From Candidatus Woesearchaeota archaeon (GTDB taxonomy: Archaea > Nanobdellota > Nanobdellia > Woesearchaeales > ARS49): a DNA stretch of 34,761 nt. Shown here in pieces: positions 15,660 through 26,074 of the stretch. Each line of letters opens with the position of its first letter. Position 1 is the first letter of the stretch. Made by a program: the position numbers and the translations under genes. The stretch lies in contig JACRKG010000013.1 in NCBI GenBank assembly GCA_016215315.1, positions 1 to 34,761 of the forward strand, in the 5' to 3' direction. The notes beneath the pieces are model-generated. The model did not search any database. It saw only the letters and a list, made by a program, of their open reading frames with translations, and was not told the DNA's origin.

Positions 15660-17351
15660 ATGAAAAAGTGGTTGATATTTTTATTGTTAATTTTGATTGC
15701 TTGTACTCAAAATTACGCTTATGAACAATATTCTGAAGAACCTCAACAAGAAATAATAACTCCCCAGTTTACTGGAGACTTAGAACAGTATTGTTCTGAT
15801 TTAGGAGGTAATTTTTGTGAAAGAAATGAATACTGCAGTACAACAGCATTAACAGAAAGATGTTGTTCTGGAGAATGTTTAACTGCTAAAATGAATCCTA
15901 TTTTTGATAAACCTTTAGAATTAATGACTTCCTGTTTTATTCCAGAAAATGGTTGTTCTGACGGCAAATGCAAAATTTTAGTTGCAGTTGATGAAGAAGT
16001 TAATAAAGATCTCAGCAAAGAATTGAGTGTTTGGAAGCAAGACATAATCAATGATTTAAACATGCAAGTTGAATTTTTAGTTTACCCCCTCAATGTTGTT
16101 CCTTATCAAATAAAGTCAGACTTAATGAAAAGAATGAGTCAAGAGAAAATAAAAGGTTTTATTTTTGTTGGCGACATACCTGCAACATATTATGGCGAGG
16201 GTTATCAGGAAGAAGTTTATCCTTCTGATTTTTATTATGAAGACTTTGAAGGTTTGTGCAGTGATGAATATTCTTCAGCCAACGGTCAGAAAATGTATGA
16301 ACCAAATCAATACTATTACAAGGCAAAGAATAAAGAATGCAAATTAGCCAGCCAAATATTTTACAAACCAGTATGGAAGGGAAGAATTAGTCCTGGAAAT
16401 GACAAAATAAATAATTTAAAAAACTATTTTGAACGAAATCATGCTTATAGAACTGGACAATTAAAATATAATCAAGAATTGCTTGGATTTTATCCAATAG
16501 TTGATAAAGCGTACGATAAAGATATTAACAATTTTGTTGACTTAAAAGTTGATGAATTATATGAAAAAAATAAAGTTAACTTAATACAATTAAGAACTGG
16601 AGAAACAAAAGAAGATAAACTGGGTGTTTCTTCTAAAATATTTTTAGAAGAACTAAAAAAGCCTTACGAAGTAGTTTATTATAATGGTCACGGTTCTCCT
16701 AATTTTCAGCAAGATAACATAAAAAGCAGCGATGTAGAAGAAGTAAAGCCTAATGCTTTATTTTATTCATTCTCTTCATGTTCTGTTGGAAGATTCAGTG
16801 TTAAAGATTATTTAGTTGGAAAATATTTGTTCTCAGGAAACAGTCTTGTTGCATTCGCACCTTCAACACCAATATTTGGAGCTGTGGGAAGCATATCAAA
16901 AAAAGAAATACAAGCACTAAAAAGCGGTTTGACTTTTGGAGAAATATATAATCTATTATATCAAGGAAAAGCAGAACATTTGTTAGGAGATCCTACCTTA
17001 GTTTTAAGAAAACAAGAAAGCAAAGCAAAAGTTTGCGTTGATTCTTTAACTATTGATTTTGGAAAAATAAAATCAGAAGAAACTGCAGAAAGACATGTTA
17101 AAATCCAAAATTTAGGAACAGAAGAATTAAGTTTGGAAATGGAACAAAAAGAATTTATTACAATACCAGATATTAGTTTGTTTGTTAAAAATTATAAGTG
17201 TAATGGAAAAATAAAACCAAAAGAAAGCATGGATTGTTTCTTCAGAGCAAGCGCACAAACACCAGGAACTTACGAAGGAATAATAAATTTAATAACAAAT
17301 GATCCAAATAATAAATTAATACAAATAAAATATAGTGGAGAGCAGGAATAA
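15660..17351 (+). CDS. Secreted gingipain-like (C25) cysteine peptidase
   Basis: A 563-residue extracytoplasmic protein. The N-terminus KKWLIFLLLILIAC has a hydrophobic core and lipobox-like Cys15. Residues ~45-73 are Cys-rich and probably disulfide-bonded. The peptidase region spans ~105-450: IKGFIFVGDIPA, then YYNGHG with His344 and FSSC with Cys374, the His/Cys pair of the C25 caspase-like fold, then HLLGDPTLVLR. Residues ~455-560 form an Ig-like domain of the ASPM-SPD-2-Hydin or choice-of-anchor type. A TATA element near 15630 lies 27 nt before the ATG. It may process cell-surface proteins or attack neighbours. Confidence 0.82.
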   Translation: MKKWLIFLLLILIACTQNYAYEQYSEEPQQEIITPQFTGDLEQYCSDLGGNFCERNEYCSTTALTERCCSGECLTAKMNPIFDKPLELMTSCFIPENGCSDGKCKILVAVDEEVNKDLSKELSVWKQDIINDLNMQVEFLVYPLNVVPYQIKSDLMKRMSQEKIKGFIFVGDIPATYYGEGYQEEVYPSDFYYEDFEGLCSDEYSSANGQKMYEPNQYYYKAKNKECKLASQIFYKPVWKGRISPGNDKINNLKNYFERNHAYRTGQLKYNQELLGFYPIVDKAYDKDINNFVDLKVDELYEKNKVNLIQLRTGETKEDKLGVSSKIFLEELKKPYEVVYYNGHGSPNFQQDNIKSSDVEEVKPNALFYSFSSCSVGRFSVKDYLVGKYLFSGNSLVAFAPSTPIFGAVGSISKKEIQALKSGLTFGEIYNLLYQGKAEHLLGDPTLVLRKQESKAKVCVDSLTIDFGKIKSEETAERHVKIQNLGTEELSLEMEQKEFITIPDISLFVKNYKCNGKIKPKESMDCFFRASAQTPGTYEGIINLITNDPNNKLIQIKYSGEQE

Positions 17352-17368
17352 GCTAAGCACATTTCATC

Positions 17369-18055
17369 TTACCCTTCATACCAAGGTCTTTCTTTAGGCC
17401 AATAAACACTAAATGTCTTACTTCCTCTTTCTGAAGAAAATATGTATTCGGGGGGTATTTCAAAAATGGCAAATGATTCAGACTCATCTTTTCTAATCGT
17501 TTCGATTACAGGAATACTGAACCCAAAAACGTAAACTTCTTTATTTATTTTATTAGCTTCACCTTTCGCTACATGCACAGATAATTGACTATCTTCAGAT
17601 ATAGACATTAATGGAGTTACTTCTAAATTTGTCATATTTGAATGATTTAATATTATTTTATTTATACCTTCACTAAGAAACATTTCAACTCCTTGCTTAA
17701 CCGTTCCTCCATTTCTGATCAAATTGCAAAAAAGTCCTTTTTTCAAAATTTTTTCTTTTTCAGCATCATCAACTGCAAGACCTCTAAAATACATTTTTTT
17801 CCCTAACTGATTTTTGTATATATCGCGTAATACCCACGGATTAAGTTTTTCTTTTTTAATAAGTTTAGAAGCGAATTTTACGAACTCTTCAATTCTCGAG
17901 GTAATGCCCGGGTCTAGAACTAATTGTATGTATTCATCACCTAAACAAGAACTTAACAAATCTATATGCCCTCTTGTTTCAGAACATAATTTAACTTTTG
18001 ATAAATCTATCTCTCTAAGTAATTGTGCATAATTAATAGAATTTACAAATTTCAT
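17369..18055 (-). CDS. Predicted ADP-ribosyltransferase-like protein
   Basis: A 228-residue protein with no clear named family. The order of motifs fits an R-S-E type ADP-ribosyltransferase fold: YFRGL (Arg91) after an N-terminal helical region, LMSISEDSQLSVHVAKGE (Ser151, Ser153) like the STS strand and helix, EVYVFGFSIP, then DESESFAIFEIPPEYIF (Glu191, Glu193) like the ExE strand. There is no signal peptide, so it is intracellular unless exported by another route. It has a TATA-like TTTTTATATGG about 33 nt upstream. If the call is right it would modify a protein or nucleic acid with NAD. This rests on motif reading only. Confidence 0.5.
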   Translation of the reverse strand: MKFVNSINYAQLLREIDLSKVKLCSETRGHIDLLSSCLGDEYIQLVLDPGITSRIEEFVKFASKLIKKEKLNPWVLRDIYKNQLGKKMYFRGLAVDDAEKEKILKKGLFCNLIRNGGTVKQGVEMFLSEGINKIILNHSNMTNLEVTPLMSISEDSQLSVHVAKGEANKINKEVYVFGFSIPVIETIRKDESESFAIFEIPPEYIFSSERGSKTFSVYWPKERPWYEG

Positions 18056-18158
18056 TTGATAACAACAGATGAAAGAAAGCCATATAAAAATATTTGTATT
18101 CTTTTGAACAAATATAAAAAATCAGAAAAAAAGAAATTAAAAAAATAAAATTAATTCC

Positions 18159-19289
18159 TTAGCAAAAGCGTGTTCTGTCTCTAGAAGAAGTTATTATGAA
18201 CTCCCTTTGAGCATTACCTTCAGGTATTGTTGCATAAAATGCGTTTCTTCTTGAACCAAGCTGCGCTAGTAACTCATCATATTGAGAAAGAAACTCATCT
18301 CCACCAATCTGGCTTCCTCTACAAGCAGCAAGCAGTTCACCAACTTCTTCCTTTAGATTAACGCCAGTATTATCTGTAAAACCATCTCTAGAGCTATCAG
18401 CCATGAAGTCTAATTCGAGATTTCTTAATTCAGAAAACAATGCATTTTCATTACTTCCTCTTCCAAAAGCAATTAGTGTATCCATTAAATCACCAAAAAA
18501 GCCAGTGTCCTCAAAAGCTTCATAATAAGCTACACCGTTCTGAACAACGCCAGTAAATCTTCTATGAACTTTTTCAACTTTTCGATCAATTGATTCACCT
18601 ACATCATATTTGGTAACATCAGCAACATTATTTCTCCTGAGATTAGCTAAATCAGGATTTGCTGCTATGATTTGATCCATGAGCGCTTTCTGCTTTGCAG
18701 GATCATATCTAGGCATACTAGATTCTGCTTCTTCCTCTAAAATAATACTAGTGCTATCCTTGCAATCATCAGAACTATTATCATCCATAAATCGCGAATC
18801 ATATTGCTCAACATAATCTACTGGAATATGAGATAAAGCAGGATTTGCTTTTCTAATTTGATCCATGAGCGCTTTCTGCTTTGCAGGATCATAATGAGGT
18901 ATACTAGCTTCATAAGCTGCTATCTCTGCTTCTTTCGCTTCATCATGTGCATCTCTTTTTGCACCAATATCAGCCAGTAATCCATTATATCTGGAAAGAA
19001 ATTCATCTTGATCTATTATTTTTTCTTGTAAAGCTGAAAGTAATTCACCAACTTCTGCCTTAACAATACTCGAATGAACACCAGTACTATTAGTATCATC
19101 ATCAACCATAAGTGTTAATTCCATATTTCTCACTTTAGGAAATAAATCTTGAGCGGTTCCTTGTCCACAATCAATAAGCGCATCCATTAAACCACCAAAA
19201 AAAGAATAATCCTTAAAAGTTTCATAAGTACGTCTGCCATCCCAACTACCCGTACATTGTCTATAAACTTTTTCAACTGTTTGATCCAT
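18159..19289 (-). CDS. Internally duplicated hypothetical protein
   Basis: A 376-residue protein started at the ATG at 19289, which follows AGGAGGAAAAATAAA. A longer frame to 19343 lacks such a site. Two copies of a ~125-residue domain (VEKVYRQCTG...FFGGLMDALI...EVGELLSALQ...DEFLSRYNGLLADIG, and VEKVHRRFTG...FFGDLMDTLI...EVGELLAACR...DEFLSQYDELLAQLG) flank a linker with two copies of YDPAKQKALMDQI. It is acidic and mostly helical, with no membrane segment. In the leader, AAACAC and GTGTTT can pair just before the ribosome binding site. The family is unknown. Confidence 0.8.
   Translation of the reverse strand: MDQTVEKVYRQCTGSWDGRRTYETFKDYSFFGGLMDALIDCGQGTAQDLFPKVRNMELTLMVDDDTNSTGVHSSIVKAEVGELLSALQEKIIDQDEFLSRYNGLLADIGAKRDAHDEAKEAEIAAYEASIPHYDPAKQKALMDQIRKANPALSHIPVDYVEQYDSRFMDDNSSDDCKDSTSIILEEEAESSMPRYDPAKQKALMDQIIAANPDLANLRRNNVADVTKYDVGESIDRKVEKVHRRFTGVVQNGVAYYEAFEDTGFFGDLMDTLIAFGRGSNENALFSELRNLELDFMADSSRDGFTDNTGVNLKEEVGELLAACRGSQIGGDEFLSQYDELLAQLGSRRNAFYATIPEGNAQREFIITSSRDRTRFC
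18670..18707 (-). repeat. 38-nt exact direct repeat, copy 1
   Basis: Identical over 38 nt to 18856-18893 within the same gene. It encodes most of YDPAKQKALMDQI. Flanking domain copies have diverged in protein sequence, so identity here, including synonymous sites, points to recent duplication or gene conversion. Confidence 0.75.
18856..18893 (-). repeat. 38-nt exact direct repeat, copy 2
   Basis: Second copy of the exact repeat at 18670-18707, offset by 186 nt in the same reading frame. Confidence 0.75.
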
Positions 19290-19427
19290 TTTATTTTTCC
19301 TCCTAAACACCTTTTTAGTGTTTTCAAAGCTAACAACTAACACTAATATTTAAAGCTTTCTATTTTTAACTACCCTCGAGTGATTAAAAAGTGAAGATTT
19401 AAATAATCTCAATATTTCCATTACCCC

Positions 19428-20264
19428 ATGCTAAGAAATTATCCTGTAACGAAACCTACAAGTGCACTTTCTACTGGTAATTTGTTATACCTGCATTTAT
19501 TAAAAAATATTGCGATACCTGCCAGAGTAAATCACGAAATTTGGTATGCTGGAGAAAAAGCAAAATTAGAAACTCCAACAAAATATGCTTTCAGAGGAAA
19601 TATACCGTTAAACAAAACTTTAGAAATAATTACTCTTTCAGGCGAGAGAATTACTGAAACAGCTCTTGCAGTACCAACAGGTAATGGTACTTTCAGGTAT
19701 ACTTTTGGAGGGTTTGAAGCTCCCGTTTTAGTCAAAGACTTATCCGAATCAGCTAAAAAAGAACTTGGAATTCCGGCAACTGCAAGACCAACAGACAAAG
19801 TATATAATTCTAATTTCAGAGAATATCCAGATTTAGAAGAACACACTCGTTGGAGCAATGAATTAGCAGCATTTTCAGTGCCTAAATCAATCAGTAGTTT
19901 TTTTGGCAGCAAAGGTAAAACTAATTATTCTGAGAAAGATATTTTAAATTTTTTAACCACTTGTTTTGGGGATTTAAGCAGTTCAGAAATGACTTATGTT
20001 TTACACGGTAATCATTTAGCTTGGGCAGCGCTTGCTTACATGAGAGGAAATGGTAATGTTGAAGGAGATATTAGTAATGAATTTTATTCATCAAACCCAC
20101 CTGATTTTTATGTAAAAGATTTAGGAACTGTTCTGCCAATGATGTTTTTTGCATTAGCGAATTTAGGTAAAGACCCTGTAGAATATCATGATAAATTAGA
20201 TGTAGAAATCTGGGGAGCAAAAGCAGCAGCAGAATACATGCGCCAATTCATGCCTAAGAAATAA
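19428..20264 (+). CDS. Hypothetical protein
   Basis: A 278-residue protein I do not recognise. It has no signal peptide or clear membrane segment. The N-terminal ~115 residues look beta-rich (KYAFRGNIPLNKTLEIITLSGERI, GTFRYTFGGFEAPVL). The C-terminal ~130 look helical (SEKDILNFLTTCFG, HGNHLAWAALAYMRG, VLPMMFFALANLG). A TATA-like ATTTAAATAA (19396-19405) about 28 nt before the ATG supports a leaderless gene. It is divergent from the duplicated protein, with which it shares a 138-nt intergenic region. Function unknown. Confidence 0.75.
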   Translation: MLRNYPVTKPTSALSTGNLLYLHLLKNIAIPARVNHEIWYAGEKAKLETPTKYAFRGNIPLNKTLEIITLSGERITETALAVPTGNGTFRYTFGGFEAPVLVKDLSESAKKELGIPATARPTDKVYNSNFREYPDLEEHTRWSNELAAFSVPKSISSFFGSKGKTNYSEKDILNFLTTCFGDLSSSEMTYVLHGNHLAWAALAYMRGNGNVEGDISNEFYSSNPPDFYVKDLGTVLPMMFFALANLGKDPVEYHDKLDVEIWGAKAAAEYMRQFMPKK

Positions 20265-20305
20265 TTTCTAAACAAAAAAATAGCTTCGCAACTCAAAAAA
20301 TTCTT

Positions 20306-22609
<2,304 letters not shown>

Positions 22610-22618
22610 TTAGAATCA

Positions 22619-23041
22619 TTACTCTGCTTGTTCTGGTTTTTGTTCTACTCTTGGTAATTGTAGAGGCACTGGTAATCCCATTTCTCTGCTTAATATTAAA
22701 GCAGTGATGTTAGCTCTTGATAGAATCGTGTTAAGGACTGGAATCATTACTTGTTGTGGTACTTTTGTTTTTGCTTTCCATGCATTCATTATGTCTTTAA
22801 TTCTTTCTTTACTGTCAAGCCACAAAACTTCGCCTACAACATTTATAACTGCTACATTAGGCTGGTAATCAGTTACGAATTCAAAACCAAACTTTACTGC
22901 TTCTTGATCTTTACTTTCTAATTCCATTTTTGATTTTTCTATGTTAGTAATGTTAGTATTGCTAGTTACATTTAATTGTCCTTTTGGAGAAATCTTTCTT
23001 TCAACACTCAATTTTTTAAATGATAATCCTAATACAGCCAT
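22619..23041 (-). CDS. Conserved-looking hypothetical protein upstream of cdc48
   Basis: A 140-residue protein without signal peptide or membrane segment. Strand-rich N-terminus with a Thr/Asn-rich patch (~25-37), then FEFVTDYQPNVAVINVVGEV (~52-71), WLDSKERIKDIMNAWK, a helical PVLNTILSRANITALILSRE and the Pro-rich LPVPLQLPRV before an acidic tail. I do not recognise the family with certainty. The strand-strand-helix layout brings SecB-like chaperone folds to mind, but I cannot support that. A TATA (TTTAAATA, ~23066-23073) 28 nt before the ATG makes it the leaderless first gene of the cdc48 operon, so it may be an adaptor. Confidence 0.75.
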   Translation of the reverse strand: MAVLGLSFKKLSVERKISPKGQLNVTSNTNITNIEKSKMELESKDQEAVKFGFEFVTDYQPNVAVINVVGEVLWLDSKERIKDIMNAWKAKTKVPQQVMIPVLNTILSRANITALILSREMGLPVPLQLPRVEQKPEQAE

Positions 23042-23168
23042 AAACTAAAACGAACTGCAAGGAGTATTTAAATTTTATTGTTTTTTAGAATTTCAGAACT
23101 CGCTACGCTCGTTTGAAAATTACTCAGAAAGAGAAAGTATTTAAAAAGCAACAAACATTATCTTTACT

Positions 23169-24101
23169 ATGGAAATTATTTTTTTGTCATTGGTAATTTT
23201 AGCTAGTTTTGCCGTTTTATTGAAAAGTGCAGATTATATCATTTTTGGGATTACTAATTATGCAAAGAAGTTAGGACTAAGCGATGCAATCATAGGTTTA
23301 GTAATTGTTAGTATGGCCGCTTCATCTCCAGAAATAATAACTTCAATTTCAGGATTCTTAGTTGGTGATTTAGGAGTTGCTATGGGAACAATTATTGGAA
23401 GCAACATGGTTCATTTAACATTAATTATTGGAACTTTATCTTTGATTGGAAAAAAAATAAATTTGTCTTCAGAAATATTCAAGGATGCCAAACTAATTAT
23501 TTTTTGTTTGTTTATTTTGCTATTCATTTTGATGAGTGATGGAACATTATCAAGGATTGATGGAATTATTTTATTGGCTTGCTTTTTTGGATATCTGGGT
23601 TTTTTGTGGAAGAAAGAAGGAACGTTGGGAAAAATAAAAAAGAATGTGAAATTAGACAGATTATACATGGACGCACTTGTTTTTTTGGGAAGTCTTATTT
23701 CTTTGCTTATTGCAGGACAAATATTAGTTTATGGAGTTGTTAATTTAAGCAATGCGCTCAATGTTTCAAGTTATTTTATTGCATTAGTTTTGATAGGGGT
23801 TGGAAGCACATTGCCAGACTTTATGGTGTGCTTGCAGAGCATTAAGCAAAAACATCAAGGAGTTGGCGTAGGAGATTTGTTGGGAAGCACAATTATAGAA
23901 TTCTTATTATTTTTTGGAATAGTTGCAGTAATCAAACCATTAGTTATTGAGTGGACGAGTGTGATGATTGCAGCAGCATTCTTAATAGTTTCATTCGGAT
24001 TACTACTGATATTCTTGCAGAATAAAGTAGTAACGTGGAAACATGGATTAGTAATGGTGGGGATTTATTTGTTGTTTATTGGATTGCAATACTATATTTG
24101 A
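23169..24101 (+). CDS. Na+/Ca2+ exchanger-family (CaCA) antiporter
   Basis: A 310-residue integral membrane protein with about ten hydrophobic segments in two inverted halves, like YrbG/NCX. The alpha-1 repeat reads SMAASSPEIITSISGF...MGTIIGSN with the key Glu (~55). The alpha-2 repeat reads GVGSTLPDFMVCLQS...GDLLGSTIIEF. There the usual Glu is Asp and the Asn of GNxxGSN is Asp, with a final Thr for Asn. The second half of the ion site is therefore altered, so ion selectivity or stoichiometry may differ. TATA TATTTAAA (~23139-23146) lies about 26 nt upstream. Confidence 0.9.
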   Translation: MEIIFLSLVILASFAVLLKSADYIIFGITNYAKKLGLSDAIIGLVIVSMAASSPEIITSISGFLVGDLGVAMGTIIGSNMVHLTLIIGTLSLIGKKINLSSEIFKDAKLIIFCLFILLFILMSDGTLSRIDGIILLACFFGYLGFLWKKEGTLGKIKKNVKLDRLYMDALVFLGSLISLLIAGQILVYGVVNLSNALNVSSYFIALVLIGVGSTLPDFMVCLQSIKQKHQGVGVGDLLGSTIIEFLLFFGIVAVIKPLVIEWTSVMIAAAFLIVSFGLLLIFLQNKVVTWKHGLVMVGIYLLFIGLQYYI

Positions 24102-24121
24102 GAAAAAGTCTTAAATAATGT

Positions 24122-24706
24122 TCAACGTAACTGGACATCAATTTCTTCCAATAAACTATCTATTTTATATAGAAGAGTTAATGTTTCGCTCACACATCTT
24201 GCTTTTGTATCAATCGCATTTGAAATTAAATCTTCAGTTTCTTTTATTTCTTTTTCAACTTCACTTAATTCACCCGGATTTGATTTCAGCATAATTCGTT
24301 CAACTTCTCCTTTTATACCTAAAAATTTTGAATAATTTTCAGCTACCTTAACTTGCTCTTGCATTTCTTTCAGGTATGCTTGAAATATTGCTTTTGCTTC
24401 TAAGAATTTAAATTGAGCATCTTTTGCATGTCCTCTAAATAATGATCTTTTTCCTTCAAGAAAAGCATTCAAACCTTTTTTTCTTGATTCTTCCACAGTA
24501 TCAATTACTTGCAACAATTCTTCAGTTTCTCGCTTAAAATCATTTATGCTAGCAACCAGCGCTTTGTCTTTTTTGAGTTCTTTTTCTTCTTTCAAAACAT
24601 TAAACCACATTGCAGCACCAGCAGATAAGCTCACTGCAATTATTGCAATAGAAGCATACCCTTTTCCTTTTTTCTTAAACCAATCAATTATGCTCATCTT
24701 AAACAT
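24122..24706 (-). CDS. Membrane-anchored coiled-coil protein
   Basis: A 194-residue protein with a basic N-terminus (IDWFKKKGKG), one membrane segment at ~17-38 (ASIAIIAVSLSAGAAMWFNVL) and a long charged helical region (~40-190). The helices probably form coiled coils outside or inside the membrane. It follows the second GT2 gene by 11 nt, so it is probably co-transcribed and may organise the glycan machinery. An alternative ATG is at 24697 (MSIIDWF), and no Shine-Dalgarno settles the choice. No family is recognised. Confidence 0.75.
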   Translation of the reverse strand: MFKMSIIDWFKKKGKGYASIAIIAVSLSAGAAMWFNVLKEEKELKKDKALVASINDFKRETEELLQVIDTVEESRKKGLNAFLEGKRSLFRGHAKDAQFKFLEAKAIFQAYLKEMQEQVKVAENYSKFLGIKGEVERIMLKSNPGELSEVEKEIKETEDLISNAIDTKARCVSETLTLLYKIDSLLEEIDVQLR

Positions 24707-24717
24707 TCCAAAAGATC

Positions 24718-26067
24718 TTAACTATCTACCAATTCATTCCCTTTCTTATTCAACATAAACCAGTGCATTGGTCTGCCTAGTATTGCTTTTAGAATTCCTT
24801 TGTTGACGTAATATGTTGTTACTATACCAAAAGTAAATGATGATGCTACCATTGGAACTATTTTTTTTGCATTATTACTTTGTACCATTGATACTGCACT
24901 CGAAATTAGTAATCCTGAAGTTATCAGGATATTTCTTCCTAATTCATAGAATAATTTGTACCAGTCGATTGGTGCTGGAGGATGAGTTACTAAGCTTAGG
25001 AAGCCAAAAACAAAAAGTCCTGCTAGTGATAATGCTAAAAAGTATCCGCCTACAACTATTCCGACGCATGCCTTGTCTGCGCGAGTTATTTCTTTGTTGA
25101 AGAATAATTCTTTAAAGTGTTTTTTTAGTGAAAATATTACTCCGTAAGCCCATCTCATTTGTTGTTTATACAAATCTTTTGGTGTGTAAGGAACTTCTGA
25201 ATCACATTTTAGCTCAGGCAAGTAAATTATTTTGTGTCCTTTATTTAATGATCTTATAGAGTATTCTATATCTTCAGTTAAGTTTCCATCGTCCCAACCG
25301 CCTAACTCTTCTAATGTGCTTTTTCTTACTGCTTCAGCTGAACCGCACAAGAATGATCTCTGCCTAAAATTTTTGATGAAAGGTAATGTTATGTAGTGGT
25401 AAACATTGAGTATTGTTGATGCTAAAATTGATACTAAGTTCTGGTTTTGATTTATGAAAGTCCATTTTGCTTGGACTGCAGCTATTTTTTTGTCGTGAAT
25501 AAAAGGTTGAACAATTCTTTTTAAGAAATCACTCGGAGGAACAAAGTCTGAATCAAAAATAACTATAAATTCTCCATTTGTATGTTTTAACATGTTGTTT
25601 AGGTTTCCCGGTTTGAATCCTAGGTTTTTTTCTCGCTTTATCACTTTAACAAGATCATGTTTTTTTGCGAATTCTGCAATTTTTTTTGAAACTAAAACAT
25701 CATTACTGTCGTCGCCAATTAAGATGTTATACTTCTCTTTAGGATAATCAAATTCTAAACAAGCTTGAGCACATCTTAATGCAACCAATTCATTGTAAGT
25801 TGGTATTTGTACAGTTATTTTTGGAGTGTATTCTTCTAATATTGTTTCTTGTTCTCTTTTTCTATTAATCAATACAAAAAAGGTCATTAACAAGAATAAT
25901 GCAGAAATAATTACAGTTATTACTAAAAATCCGTCAAATACTTTGTCAAAAATTATGTTTAATACGTCAAGAATAGGTCTTCCTAATGCTTGATAAGCAG
26001 AAAATACTCGTTCAACTGTTATTCCCCACCAATTGGCCAATGCAGTTACTGTTTCTATAAGACTCAC
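24718..26067 (-). CDS. Family 2 glycosyltransferase, processive type
   Basis: A 449-residue membrane GT2. N-terminal helix at ~45-65 (FLVITVIISALFLLMTFFVLI), GT-A domain starting KITVQIPTYNE, then GDDSND, the metal-binding FDSDF, the TED acid and QQMRW, the Q-x-x-RW motif of cellulose or hyaluronan synthase-like enzymes. Two or three membrane helices follow (~345-425). It would polymerise or transfer sugar from a nucleotide donor at the inner face of the membrane. The start is GTG at 26067, chosen because GGTGA lies 9-13 nt upstream. That site overlaps the stop of the first GT2 gene, 8 nt away. Confidence 0.92.
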   Translation of the reverse strand: MSLIETVTALANWWGITVERVFSAYQALGRPILDVLNIIFDKVFDGFLVITVIISALFLLMTFFVLINRKREQETILEEYTPKITVQIPTYNELVALRCAQACLEFDYPKEKYNILIGDDSNDVLVSKKIAEFAKKHDLVKVIKREKNLGFKPGNLNNMLKHTNGEFIVIFDSDFVPPSDFLKRIVQPFIHDKKIAAVQAKWTFINQNQNLVSILASTILNVYHYITLPFIKNFRQRSFLCGSAEAVRKSTLEELGGWDDGNLTEDIEYSIRSLNKGHKIIYLPELKCDSEVPYTPKDLYKQQMRWAYGVIFSLKKHFKELFFNKEITRADKACVGIVVGGYFLALSLAGLFVFGFLSLVTHPPAPIDWYKLFYELGRNILITSGLLISSAVSMVQSNNAKKIVPMVASSFTFGIVTTYYVNKGILKAILGRPMHWFMLNKKGNELVDS

Positions 26068-26074
26068 TGTTTTT

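Noticed and set aside
18670..18893. Two-copy repeat as a CRISPR-like array
   Set aside because: Only two copies, in frame within a protein gene, separated by 148 nt of coding sequence.
23096..23115. CTCGCTACGCTCG motif in the gap between the cdc48 operon and the antiporter
   Set aside because: It looks palindromic at first sight, but its reverse complement does not match, so it is not a hairpin.
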